From an uncultured Ulvibacter sp. (GTDB lineage Bacteria; Bacteroidota; Bacteroidia; Flavobacteriales; Flavobacteriaceae): DNA of 64,000 nucleotides. A program made the position numbers and the translations under genes. The notes beneath the pieces are model-generated. The model saw nothing but the letters and a program-made list of their open reading frames with translations. It did no database searches and was not told the origin of the DNA. Below, one piece after another: positions 1 through 9,051 of the stretch. Position 1 is the stretch's first letter. Every line of letters starts with the position of its first letter. Where the stretch lies: contig CALKCP010000003.1 in NCBI GenBank assembly GCA_938083445.1, positions 62,001 through 126,000 on the forward strand, read 5' to 3'.

Positions 1-38
1 AATCTTTGAGAAAGGTGCTGTCTTTTGATGGCGCCCAA

Positions 39-1004
39 TTATGTTTTTGATCGATTGTAAATGGGTAAAATTAGTAACGAAAGACAACCAAAGAATAATA
101 GGGAGGCAATATTAGAAGTCCAAACAATCCAGCCAAATGCAACTCCCACAGTTTTTGAAACTCCAAAAACCGATAGTATGCCAGCGAGTGCGGCCGGATA
201 GGTCCCAAAACCGCTATTGGTGAAAGCGAATGTAAAACTGCCTACAGCAAAGGCTGTTATGATGGTGCCAAAACTAATAGCAGTAGTCTCTTCAAGGGCA
301 AAAAGAGCGGTATAAAAAGAAAGCAAATACAAGCCCCAGATGAAAAAAGTATGAAAAAGAAACGCTCCTTTCTTTTTCATTTTTAGAATGCTCAATACCC
401 CGTCTTTTAAACCCAAAACAAAGGTTCTTAACTTTAGGTTTGTTTTGGATTTAGAAAACTTTAAAAAAAGAAAAGCGACAATGCCTAAACCGGAAATACC
501 AGCAACTACTCCATAAATGCTAGACTTTGGAATGCTTTCAGAAAAATATTCAGCGAGTACATCAAACTTAAGCAGCAGGGCTGTGGATGCGATTCCTAGT
601 AAGAAAATAAGATCGATAAGCCGTTCAGAAATAATAGTGCCAAAACCCTTTTCAAATGGCACGCCTTCGTATTTATCGAGAATGATTCCTCTCGATATTT
701 CTCCGCTTTTTGGGATAAAGATATTCATTAAATAGGCCACAGAAATTGCCATGAAATTGTTAGCTAATTTTGGCTGATATCCCAAGGGTTCAAGCATGAA
801 ATTCCATCTAAATGAGCGGGAGAGATGACTCAAGATACTAAAGAAAATAGACAAGGCGACAAAACCATAATTAGCCTTAGCAAATTGTTCTTTAGTCTCT
901 TCAAGTTGCTCTGGGGTGAAAGAGGAATAGATATACCAAATAAAAAAAACACCTAGCGCTAGGGGTAAAATAATTTTCAAAAACTTGATAGTTGCTTTTC
1001 TCAC
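39..1004 (-). CDS. YbhN/UPF0104-type lysylphosphatidylglycerol synthase TM-region membrane protein
   Basis: This is a 321-residue integral membrane protein with several hydrophobic segments from residue 10 to the C-terminus. Residues 99-133 carry the family signature (PKSGEISRG, then a conserved SER before a hydrophobic helix). Members resemble the flippase part of MprF but lack the aminoacyl transferase domain, so lipid or glycolipid translocation in the inner membrane is an inference. It lies 3 nt downstream of panD on the same strand, so it probably shares the panD transcript. Its substrate cannot be read from sequence. Confidence 0.85.
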   Translation of the reverse strand: MRKATIKFLKIILPLALGVFFIWYIYSSFTPEQLEETKEQFAKANYGFVALSIFFSILSHLSRSFRWNFMLEPLGYQPKLANNFMAISVAYLMNIFIPKSGEISRGIILDKYEGVPFEKGFGTIISERLIDLIFLLGIASTALLLKFDVLAEYFSESIPKSSIYGVVAGISGLGIVAFLFLKFSKSKTNLKLRTFVLGLKDGVLSILKMKKKGAFLFHTFFIWGLYLLSFYTALFALEETTAISFGTIITAFAVGSFTFAFTNSGFGTYPAALAGILSVFGVSKTVGVAFGWIVWTSNIASLLFFGCLSLLILPIYNRSKT

Positions 1005-1007
1005 ATT

Positions 1008-1355
1008 TTAGAGTAATAAGTTATCTTCATTTGGAAAAACAAGTGCGGGCTTAAATGACTTTGCTTCATCTTCTTCCATCATTGCGTAGGTGATTAAAAT
1101 AAGGATGTCACCAACGGCTACTTTGCGCGCTGCTGCGCCGTTAAGTGTTATCTCACCAGTGCCACGAGGTCCAGGTATTGCATATGTTTCGAGGCGTTCT
1201 CCATTATTGTTGTTTACAATTTGAACCTTTTCACCTTCGGTTATATTAGCGGCTTCTAGTAGCTCTTGATCAATGGTAATACTCCCAATATAATTGAGGT
1301 CTGCACCAGTAACTTTTACCCTGTGAATTTTTGATTTTACAACGTGTATTAACAT
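1008..1355 (-). CDS. panD: Aspartate 1-decarboxylase proenzyme
   Basis: PanD converts L-aspartate to beta-alanine in the cytoplasm for pantothenate synthesis. The 115-residue length is normal. The self-cleavage pair Gly24-Ser25, which yields the pyruvoyl cofactor, is present in the context YIGSIT. Arg54, Tyr58 and Asn72 fall at the positions of the known substrate and processing residues of the E. coli enzyme. It follows panC on the same strand but has its own promoter-like -7 box only 4 nt before the start codon. A membrane protein gene follows 3 nt downstream. Confidence 0.97.
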   Translation of the reverse strand: MLIHVVKSKIHRVKVTGADLNYIGSITIDQELLEAANITEGEKVQIVNNNNGERLETYAIPGPRGTGEITLNGAAARKVAVGDILILITYAMMEEDEAKSFKPALVFPNEDNLLL

Positions 1356-1359
1356 GGAG

Positions 1360-1367
1360 CAAAGGTA
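1360..1367 (-). promoter_or_regulatory. panD -7 promoter box
   Basis: On the minus strand this is TACCTTTG, an exact match to the Bacteroidota -7 element TAnnTTTG. Its last base is separated by only 4 nt from the panD ATG at 1355, so the transcript would have almost no leader. I see no clear TTTG at the -33 position. Confidence 0.5.
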
Positions 1368-1447
1368 CGAAAGGGTTTTTGTTTAAAAGGATTCAACATT
1401 TAGATTATTTTTTTCGACAAAACCTACTGTCACTTTTTTAAGCTGTC

Positions 1448-2293
1448 TCAATTCAAGGCTATATTGTCAATTAGACGCACTTGTCCAGCAAAAACAGCTA
1501 TAAATGCTCTGTAATCTTTGTTTGAAAATTTGTGTTTTGCAGTTTTAAGTGTTTTCACATTGGCTACTTCAAAATATTCCAATGTGAGATGGTTGTTTTT
1601 CAAAAATCGCTCTTCAACGAGTGCATTACATTTTGAGATTGAGAGATGTTGAAATTTTTGCTGCACTTCAAGAAGTGTTTTGTTAATAAGAGTCGCTGCT
1701 TCAAGTTGGACTGCGCTTAGTCGTTTGTTTCTAGAGCTCATTGCAAGACCGCTCTCTTCTCTAACAATAGGGCATCCAACTATTTCTACAGCCAGCTTTT
1801 CAATCTCAACAAGTTTTCTAACTATTTGTAGTTGCTGAAAGTCCTTTTCTCCAAAATAAGCGGAATTTGGTTCGACGTCTCGTAACAAAAGATTTACCAC
1901 AGTTCCAACGCCATCAAAATGCCCCTTTCTGTATTTACCCTCCATTTCATTTTCTATATTTCCAAAAGAATAATTGTTCGAGCTAATGTTTCCGTGATAT
2001 AATTGTATAGCCTCGGGCGCATAGATAAGTATGGTTCCTTCTAATGTAGCCAGGAGATTAACATCCAAATTGAGGTTTCGCGGGTATTTAATTAAATCAG
2101 CTTCTTTGTCGAACTGGGTGGGGTTTACAAAAATACTTACAACGACACAGTCATTGTCTTCTAAGGCCTGTTTAACAAGGGCTAGGTGGCCGTTGTGAAG
2201 TGCTCCCATCGTTGGAATTAACCCTATTTTTTTATGCAGCCTAAAAGGTAAAAGTGCTTTAGAAAGGGAACCGCGGTCGTTGTAGACAATCAT
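1448..2293 (-). CDS. panC: Pantoate--beta-alanine ligase (pantothenate synthetase)
   Basis: PanC joins pantoate to beta-alanine with ATP to give pantothenate, the step after PanD. The 281-residue length is normal. Residues 24-40 contain the nucleotide-binding motif PTMGALHNGH, and MSSRNKRLS near residue 190 is the KMSKS-like loop. The gene lies about 90 nt upstream of panD on the same strand and is divergent from the glycogen-synthase-like gene at 2398. PanB is not in the window. Confidence 0.97.
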   Translation of the reverse strand: MIVYNDRGSLSKALLPFRLHKKIGLIPTMGALHNGHLALVKQALEDNDCVVVSIFVNPTQFDKEADLIKYPRNLNLDVNLLATLEGTILIYAPEAIQLYHGNISSNNYSFGNIENEMEGKYRKGHFDGVGTVVNLLLRDVEPNSAYFGEKDFQQLQIVRKLVEIEKLAVEIVGCPIVREESGLAMSSRNKRLSAVQLEAATLINKTLLEVQQKFQHLSISKCNALVEERFLKNNHLTLEYFEVANVKTLKTAKHKFSNKDYRAFIAVFAGQVRLIDNIALN

Positions 2294-2352
2294 AAAAATG
2301 GATTAATAGCCCGCAATATTAATATATTATCGACAATCTACATAAAATTTCG

Positions 2353-2360
2353 TAATTTTG
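2353..2360 (+). promoter_or_regulatory. -7 promoter box of the glycogen-synthase-like gene
   Basis: TAATTTTG is an exact match to TAnnTTTG and lies 37 nt before the start codon at 2398. No clear -33 TTTG is visible. Confidence 0.45.
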
Positions 2361-2397
2361 CGTGCTTTTTAATACAAACACCCAAAATTTAAAATAG

Positions 2398-3207
2398 ATG
2401 AAAGATAAGAGAGTCTTGTATGTGTCATCCGAAGTATTACCTTACCTTCCGGAGACCGAGATTTCTTCAATGTCGTTTGAAGCGCCTCGTTTGGTTAACA
2501 ATAATAATGGGCAAATTCGCATTTTTATGCCGCGATATGGAAATATTAATGAGCGAAGGCATCAATTGCATGAAGTAATTCGACTTTCAGGGATGAATCT
2601 TGTAATAAATGACCTTGACATGCCTTTAATTATTAAAGTAGCATCAATTCCTAAAGAACGAATGCAGGTTTACTTTATCGATAATGAAGATTATTTTAAA
2701 AGAAAGGCCACCTACGCTGATGAAGAGGGGAATTTTTATTCCGATAATGATGAGCGTGCCATTTTCTTTGCAAAAGGAGTGATTGAAACTGTAAAAAAAT
2801 TGAATTGGTCTCCAGATATTATTCATGTTCATGGTTGGTTGGCTTCTTTTTTACCGCTATACCTTAGAAATTATTATGGTAATGAGCCTTTGTTTGAGAA
2901 TAGTAAAATTATCACATCGGTTTACAAACAAAGTTTTGATGGAGAATTGAATACAAATACAATTGGTAAAATACAGTACGACGCCATTGACGACGATGCG
3001 ATTGTACATTTAAAAAAACCCAATTATGTTAATTTAATGAAGGTGGCTATTGAAAACTCAGATGCTGTAATATTAGGTTCTGAAGAGATCCCTGAGGAAT
3101 TGGAAGGATTTATTGAAAAAATGGATGTTCCAGTGTTAAAGTATCATAATATGGATGATTTTTCTCAAGCATATTTGGACTTTTGCAAAGAAGATGTACT
3201 TCAGTAA
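2398..3207 (+). CDS. Glycogen/starch synthase-like protein, GT5 N-terminal domain only
   Basis: The 269-residue protein resembles the N-terminal Rossmann domain of glycogen synthase (GT5), with VSSEVLP at residues 9-15, a conserved FMPRYG and the HVHGW segment near residue 140. It lacks the whole C-terminal GT1-type domain. The ADP-glucose-binding KTGGL motif is replaced by Pro18-Glu-Thr-Glu-Ile22. It is therefore unlikely to make glycogen; a sugar-sensing or scaffold role would be inference. It precedes a DUF4270 lipoprotein gene by 19 nt, with glmS after that, and the three probably form one operon. Confidence 0.8.
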   Translation: MKDKRVLYVSSEVLPYLPETEISSMSFEAPRLVNNNNGQIRIFMPRYGNINERRHQLHEVIRLSGMNLVINDLDMPLIIKVASIPKERMQVYFIDNEDYFKRKATYADEEGNFYSDNDERAIFFAKGVIETVKKLNWSPDIIHVHGWLASFLPLYLRNYYGNEPLFENSKIITSVYKQSFDGELNTNTIGKIQYDAIDDDAIVHLKKPNYVNLMKVAIENSDAVILGSEEIPEELEGFIEKMDVPVLKYHNMDDFSQAYLDFCKEDVLQ

Positions 3208-3226
3208 CAAATACCTTTAGTCGCTT

Positions 3227-4813
3227 ATGAAAATCAAAAACACATTGCCAACTTTCATGGCAATCATTTATATCACAATCTCTTTAGTTTCCTGTCAAGA
3301 TGATATTAGTACGCTGGGTTCCGATACCATAGGAGGTCAAGACATTGACGTGACATTGAATGCTTCTAGCACGGTTATTTCGTATAGTAAGGAGTTAGGT
3401 CCAGTGCAGACAAATCAATTGCCTGCCTATCAGTTAGGCACATACAACGACCCCGTTTATGGGAAGTCAAAATTTGAATTGGTTTCTCAGCTCAACCTTC
3501 GTACCCCAGATCCAGATTTCGGTTTTGAGGCAGTGCTGGATAGTGTTATTTTGTACATTCCTTATTTCGCTACAGGAACTGAATTGGATGAGGTAATTAC
3601 CTATGAGCTAGATTCTGTTTTCGGCGCAGACCCCATAAACATCAAGGTCTATGAGTCTAATTATTATCTGCGTGATTACGATCCAGCAACAGGTCTTCAA
3701 GAACGACAAAAATACTATTCGAGTTTAGGAAACGTCTTTGAGATGCCTAGTAACGTAGGGCCACTCATTTATGAGATAACAGATTTTTTCCCAAATAAAG
3801 ACAGTTATTTAGTACAATCACCCGATGGTGACGATGAAGATACAGATCCTGACGAAAACCTAGAGCCGCCAGGACTTCGAGTGAGACTCCCTGTTGCGTT
3901 TTTTGAAGAAAAAATCATGAATCAAGAAGGAACTACAGAGCTAATGAACAATAACAACTTTAAAGAGTATTTTAGAGGGCTTTATTTTCAGGTAGATGAC
4001 CTTGGCACTGATGGAAATTTGTTTCTTTTTGATATAAATAATGCCATCGTGTATATGAAATATACATACGAAGAAACAGAACCAGAAGAGGGAGTAGATG
4101 GTGAAAGACTTAGCGGTGTTTTTGCGCTTAATTTTGTCGAAACGAATGTGAATGTAAATATTATTGACAATCAATTAACGCCATCAATCGAGGCTGAATT
4201 AGATACAGTGGATACTGTAAATGGGGAATCATCTCTGTATGTAAGAGGAGGCGAGGGCATCGTTACTATTATTGATTTATTTGGGGAAGACCTTGATGGG
4301 AATGATATAGCCGACGAGTTGGATGTTATGAGACAGGAGGAGTGGTTAATAAACGATGCAAATCTCATATTTTATGTTGATCAAGATAAGATGGTAGGTG
4401 GAGCATCCGAGCCTGAACGGCTCCTTATCTATGATTCTAAAAACGCGCTAGTACTCGCGGATTATGGATTGGATCCAACTATTACTGATTTGCCGGGTGT
4501 CGCACTTTCAGGACATTTGGGCATATTGGACAGAGGTACTGACGAAAATGGCGATTTTTATAAGATACGGCTAACGCATCATATAAGCAGTCTCGTACAC
4601 AAAGATTCAACGAACAACCCACTAGCCTTGATTGTTACACAGAATGTCTTGGCTGGAGGTTTTAGGGATTTGGAAGATCCTGAAGCCGTAGGTATCGATA
4701 AGATCCCTTCAGGAAGTGTACTGGGCCATGAGGGAACCATATTGCATGGAAATAATTCGGCTATAGAGGAAAAGAGATTAAAATTACAGATTTATTATAC
4801 AAAACCAAATTAG
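3227..4813 (+). CDS. DUF4270 family lipoprotein
   Basis: The 528-residue protein has an N-terminal signal with a lipobox ending at Cys23 (LVSC, followed by QDD), so it should be a lipoprotein exported to the outer membrane. The rest is beta-rich with many Asp/Glu residues, as in the Bacteroidota DUF4270 family, whose function is not established. It lies between the glycogen-synthase-like gene (19 nt upstream) and glmS (8 nt downstream) on the same strand. That context hints at envelope or amino-sugar metabolism but does not show it. Confidence 0.85.
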   Translation: MKIKNTLPTFMAIIYITISLVSCQDDISTLGSDTIGGQDIDVTLNASSTVISYSKELGPVQTNQLPAYQLGTYNDPVYGKSKFELVSQLNLRTPDPDFGFEAVLDSVILYIPYFATGTELDEVITYELDSVFGADPINIKVYESNYYLRDYDPATGLQERQKYYSSLGNVFEMPSNVGPLIYEITDFFPNKDSYLVQSPDGDDEDTDPDENLEPPGLRVRLPVAFFEEKIMNQEGTTELMNNNNFKEYFRGLYFQVDDLGTDGNLFLFDINNAIVYMKYTYEETEPEEGVDGERLSGVFALNFVETNVNVNIIDNQLTPSIEAELDTVDTVNGESSLYVRGGEGIVTIIDLFGEDLDGNDIADELDVMRQEEWLINDANLIFYVDQDKMVGGASEPERLLIYDSKNALVLADYGLDPTITDLPGVALSGHLGILDRGTDENGDFYKIRLTHHISSLVHKDSTNNPLALIVTQNVLAGGFRDLEDPEAVGIDKIPSGSVLGHEGTILHGNNSAIEEKRLKLQIYYTKPN

Positions 4814-4821
4814 AGTAAAAT

Positions 4822-6669
4822 ATGTGTGGAATTGTTGGCTACATCGGAAAAAGAGAAGCATATCCAATCATTATAAATGGATTAAAAAGATTAGAGTACC
4901 GAGGCTATGACAGTGCAGGAATTGCCCTTTTTGATGGCTCAGAAATACAATTAAGTAAAACCAAAGGAAAAGTTGTAGACTTGGAAGCTCGTGTGGCGAG
5001 TGAAATTTCATCTAAAGGAAGTCTTGGGATTGGGCATACAAGATGGGCGACACATGGAATTCCAAACGACGCGAATTCGCACCCACACTATTCCAATAGT
5101 GGTGATTTGGTAATTATACACAATGGTATTATTGAAAACTACGCTTCGATAAAGAAAGAATTAATCAATAGAGGATACATCTTCCATTCAGACACAGACA
5201 CAGAAGTGTTAGTAAACCTGATAGAGGAAATAAAAAGAAAAGAGGACGTTATGTTGGGTCAGGCGGTACAGATGGCTTTAAACGAAGTCGTTGGAGCGTA
5301 TGCTATTGCGGTATTTGACAAAAAAAAACCCGACGAGATTGTAGTTGCAAAACTCGGAAGCCCTTTGGCAATTGGAATCGGGGAGGATGAGTTTTTTATA
5401 GCTAGTGATGCCTCGCCTTTTATTGAGTTTACCAACAACGCAATATATCTAGATGACGAAGAGATGGCAGTGATTCGTTTGGGAAGAGAAGTAAGAGTAA
5501 GGAAGATTAAGGATGACAAATTAGTAGCGCCTTATATTCATGAATTGAAACTTAATTTGGAGCAGATTGAAAAAGGAGGCTACGACCATTTTATGCTCAA
5601 GGAAATTTATGAACAACCTGCGGTTATAAAAGATACCTTTCGAGGCAGGCTTCTTGCGGATCAAGGAATTATTAAATTAGGTGGTTTAGAAGATTATATT
5701 TCCAAATTTACTAATGCTGACAGAATTATTATTGTGGCCTGTGGAACTTCTTGGCATGCAGGTTTGGTTGCAGAGTATACCTTTGAAGATTGGGCACGTA
5801 TCCCTGTTGAAGTAGAATATGCAAGTGAATTTAGATATCGCAATCCAGTTATTACAGAAAAAGATGTAGTTATTGCTATTTCTCAAAGTGGAGAAACAGC
5901 AGATACACTCGCGGCGATAAAATTAGCGAAAGAAAAGGGAGCTTTTGTATACGGTATTTGTAATGTTGTTGGGTCTACGATCTCCAGAGAGACACATAGT
6001 GGAACCTACACCCATGCAGGACCAGAAATTGGAGTGGCATCTACCAAGGCATTTACAACACAGATAACAGTTCTTACAATGATTGCCTTAAAATTGGCCC
6101 ATGTAAAAGGCACCATTTCTAAGTCTGATTATATGATGCACTTGCATGAGTTGAATAATATACCAACACATGTTGAAGAGGCACTAAAGAGCAATGATAA
6201 AATTAAGGAAATTGCAGAGGTGTTTAAAGATTCACCAAACTTTTTATACTTAGGGAGAGGCTATAATTTTCCAGTAGCACTCGAAGGGGCTTTAAAGCTG
6301 AAAGAGATCTCTTATATACATGCAGAGGGCTATCCTGCCGCAGAAATGAAGCATGGCCCAATTGCACTTATTGATGAGCAAATGCCAGTTGTGGTGGTGG
6401 CTATTAATAGCAACCACTATGAAAAAGTAGTGAGCAATATCCAAGAAATTAAAGCAAGAAAAGGGAAGATTATCGCTGTGGTCACTGCAGGAGATACTGT
6501 TGTTAGAGAATTGGCAGATTATGTTATGGAAGTTCCAAAAACACCAGAAACATTAACGCCATTGGTAACAACAATACCTTTACAGTTATTGTCTTATCAC
6601 ATTGCTGTGATGCTCGACAGAAATGTAGATCAGCCCCGCAACTTAGCAAAATCTGTTACGGTCGAGTAA
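4822..6669 (+). CDS. glmS: Glutamine--fructose-6-phosphate aminotransferase (isomerizing)
   Basis: GlmS makes glucosamine-6-phosphate from fructose-6-phosphate and glutamine, the entry to UDP-GlcNAc for peptidoglycan and LPS. The 615 residues fit the family. The class II amidotransferase nucleophile is Cys2 (MCGIVGYIG). The glutaminase domain covers about residues 1-220, and two SIS sugar-isomerase domains follow (about 290-420 and 460-600). The C-terminus PRNLAKSVTVE is typical. I see no glmS ribozyme in the 8-nt gap upstream, as expected outside Firmicutes. A strong terminator follows at 6692. Confidence 0.98.
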   Translation: MCGIVGYIGKREAYPIIINGLKRLEYRGYDSAGIALFDGSEIQLSKTKGKVVDLEARVASEISSKGSLGIGHTRWATHGIPNDANSHPHYSNSGDLVIIHNGIIENYASIKKELINRGYIFHSDTDTEVLVNLIEEIKRKEDVMLGQAVQMALNEVVGAYAIAVFDKKKPDEIVVAKLGSPLAIGIGEDEFFIASDASPFIEFTNNAIYLDDEEMAVIRLGREVRVRKIKDDKLVAPYIHELKLNLEQIEKGGYDHFMLKEIYEQPAVIKDTFRGRLLADQGIIKLGGLEDYISKFTNADRIIIVACGTSWHAGLVAEYTFEDWARIPVEVEYASEFRYRNPVITEKDVVIAISQSGETADTLAAIKLAKEKGAFVYGICNVVGSTISRETHSGTYTHAGPEIGVASTKAFTTQITVLTMIALKLAHVKGTISKSDYMMHLHELNNIPTHVEEALKSNDKIKEIAEVFKDSPNFLYLGRGYNFPVALEGALKLKEISYIHAEGYPAAEMKHGPIALIDEQMPVVVVAINSNHYEKVVSNIQEIKARKGKIIAVVTAGDTVVRELADYVMEVPKTPETLTPLVTTIPLQLLSYHIAVMLDRNVDQPRNLAKSVTVE

Positions 6670-6691
6670 TTTCCTAACAAATTTCTAAAAA

Positions 6692-6728
6692 CTAAAAGCC
6701 AGCTTGATGAAGCTGGCTTTTAGTTTTT
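6692..6728 (+). terminator. Intrinsic terminator after glmS
   Basis: A perfect 13-bp stem (6692-6704 with 6711-6723) has a 6-nt loop and is followed by five T. It lies 23 nt after the glmS stop and ends the operon that begins at 2398. Confidence 0.9.
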
Positions 6729-6802
6729 AACAGCTTTTTATACTTCGCAAAGGATCTTCAAATTTTTGATAAAATCCATTGCAAAATTAGAGAAGAAAAA
6801 AC

Positions 6803-6810
6803 TATCTTTG
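6803..6810 (+). promoter_or_regulatory. atpDC -7 promoter box
   Basis: TATCTTTG matches TAnnTTTG exactly. A TTG at 6779-6781 lies 21 nt upstream as a possible -33 element. The leader to the atpD ATG at 6872 would be about 55 nt. Confidence 0.55.
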
Positions 6811-6865
6811 CACGGTGAAAAAACGGGAGGCTTACACCACCCTTATAGTACTAAAAAATAAATAG

Positions 6866-8377
<1,512 letters not shown>

Positions 8378-8380
8378 AAT

Positions 8381-8434
8381 AGATATGAGACCTTAGATGT
8401 TAGACTTATCTCATATCTTACATCTCATATCTTA
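8381..8434. repeat. Small intergenic repeat/hairpin element between atpD and atpC
   Basis: A 10-nt arm at 8381-8390 (AGATATGAGA) is perfectly complementary to 8409-8418 and again to 8423-8432. The right-hand arms are part of a 12-nt direct repeat (TCTCATATCTTA at 8409-8420 and 8423-8434). The middle part, TTAGATGTTAGACTT at 8393-8407, resembles a stretch on the minus strand at 20229-20248. The element lies inside the atpDC transcript and could fold in two alternative ways. Confidence 0.7.
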
Positions 8435-8446
8435 ATACTATAAACT

Positions 8447-8725
8447 ATGTATCTAGAAATTGTAACTCCAGAAGCATCTATTGTATCCGGTGAAGTAGAA
8501 TCGGTTACAGTACCTGGTATTGAAGGACCATTCCAAATGTTGAATAATCATGCTGCCATCGTGTCTTTATTAGGGCCAGGTAGGGTGAAATTTCAAGGCA
8601 GTCCAACAATAGCTCAAGGTTTCGAAAATAAATTCACAAAGGAGGAAACGGGTAAATGGGTTTTAGAAATCAATGGAGGTACCATTGAAATGAATGATAA
8701 TAAAGTAATTGTTTTGGCAGATTAG
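8447..8725 (+). CDS. atpC: F1F0 ATP synthase subunit epsilon, short form
   Basis: The 92-residue protein matches the N-terminal beta-sandwich domain of epsilon (MYLEIVTPEAS and VPGIEGPFQMLNNHA). It links F1 to the c-ring rotor. The C-terminal two-helix domain that inhibits ATP hydrolysis in E. coli (about 139 residues in total) is absent, and a stop plus a terminator follow directly. The short form should not perform that inhibition. It is probably cotranscribed with atpD. Confidence 0.93.
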   Translation: MYLEIVTPEASIVSGEVESVTVPGIEGPFQMLNNHAAIVSLLGPGRVKFQGSPTIAQGFENKFTKEETGKWVLEINGGTIEMNDNKVIVLAD

Positions 8726-9051
8726 ATCCAAACTACTATGATATTTTAAAATCCCAAATTTTATTTATTTGGGATTTTTTTATTGTATAATTTTAAAATT
8801 AGAACCGTTTTTTTTACAACGCCAAGACTAAATTTATAATTGGGCAACCTCATGTTCTTCTATTTGATCTTTAAGTGACGTATCAAGCTTGTAAAAAATA
8901 GATAACTGCACTGCATTTGGAGTAACTCATTTCCAGTATTTTATACAAATATTTTTCATCTGTTTACTGATTAATTTTAATTGATACTTTTTGATAAAAA
9001 TAGAATACATATTTAAAAATAACTTTATTTTCGCTTGTTAATAACACCACT
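8726..9051. other. Intergenic region between atpC and a TonB receptor gene
   Basis: This 326-nt gap contains the atpC terminator (8748-8781) and a very AT-rich stretch just before the receptor gene. On the minus strand, 8834-8926 reads as a stop-free 30-codon segment with protein-like composition but no start codon, possibly the end of a decayed gene. I see no cobalamin or other riboswitch motif. Confidence 0.5.
8748..8781 (+). terminator. Intrinsic terminator after atpC
   Basis: A 12-bp AT-rich stem (8748-8759 with 8767-8778) built on AAATCCC/GGGATTT runs into a T tract. It ends the atpDC operon. Confidence 0.88.

Noticed and set aside
3941-4368. Minus-strand open frames inside the DUF4270 gene
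   Set aside because: Shadows of a long, well-supported lipoprotein gene.
8782-9051. Possible cobalamin riboswitch before the TonB receptor gene
   Set aside because: No B12-box or related conserved core can be found in this AT-rich stretch.
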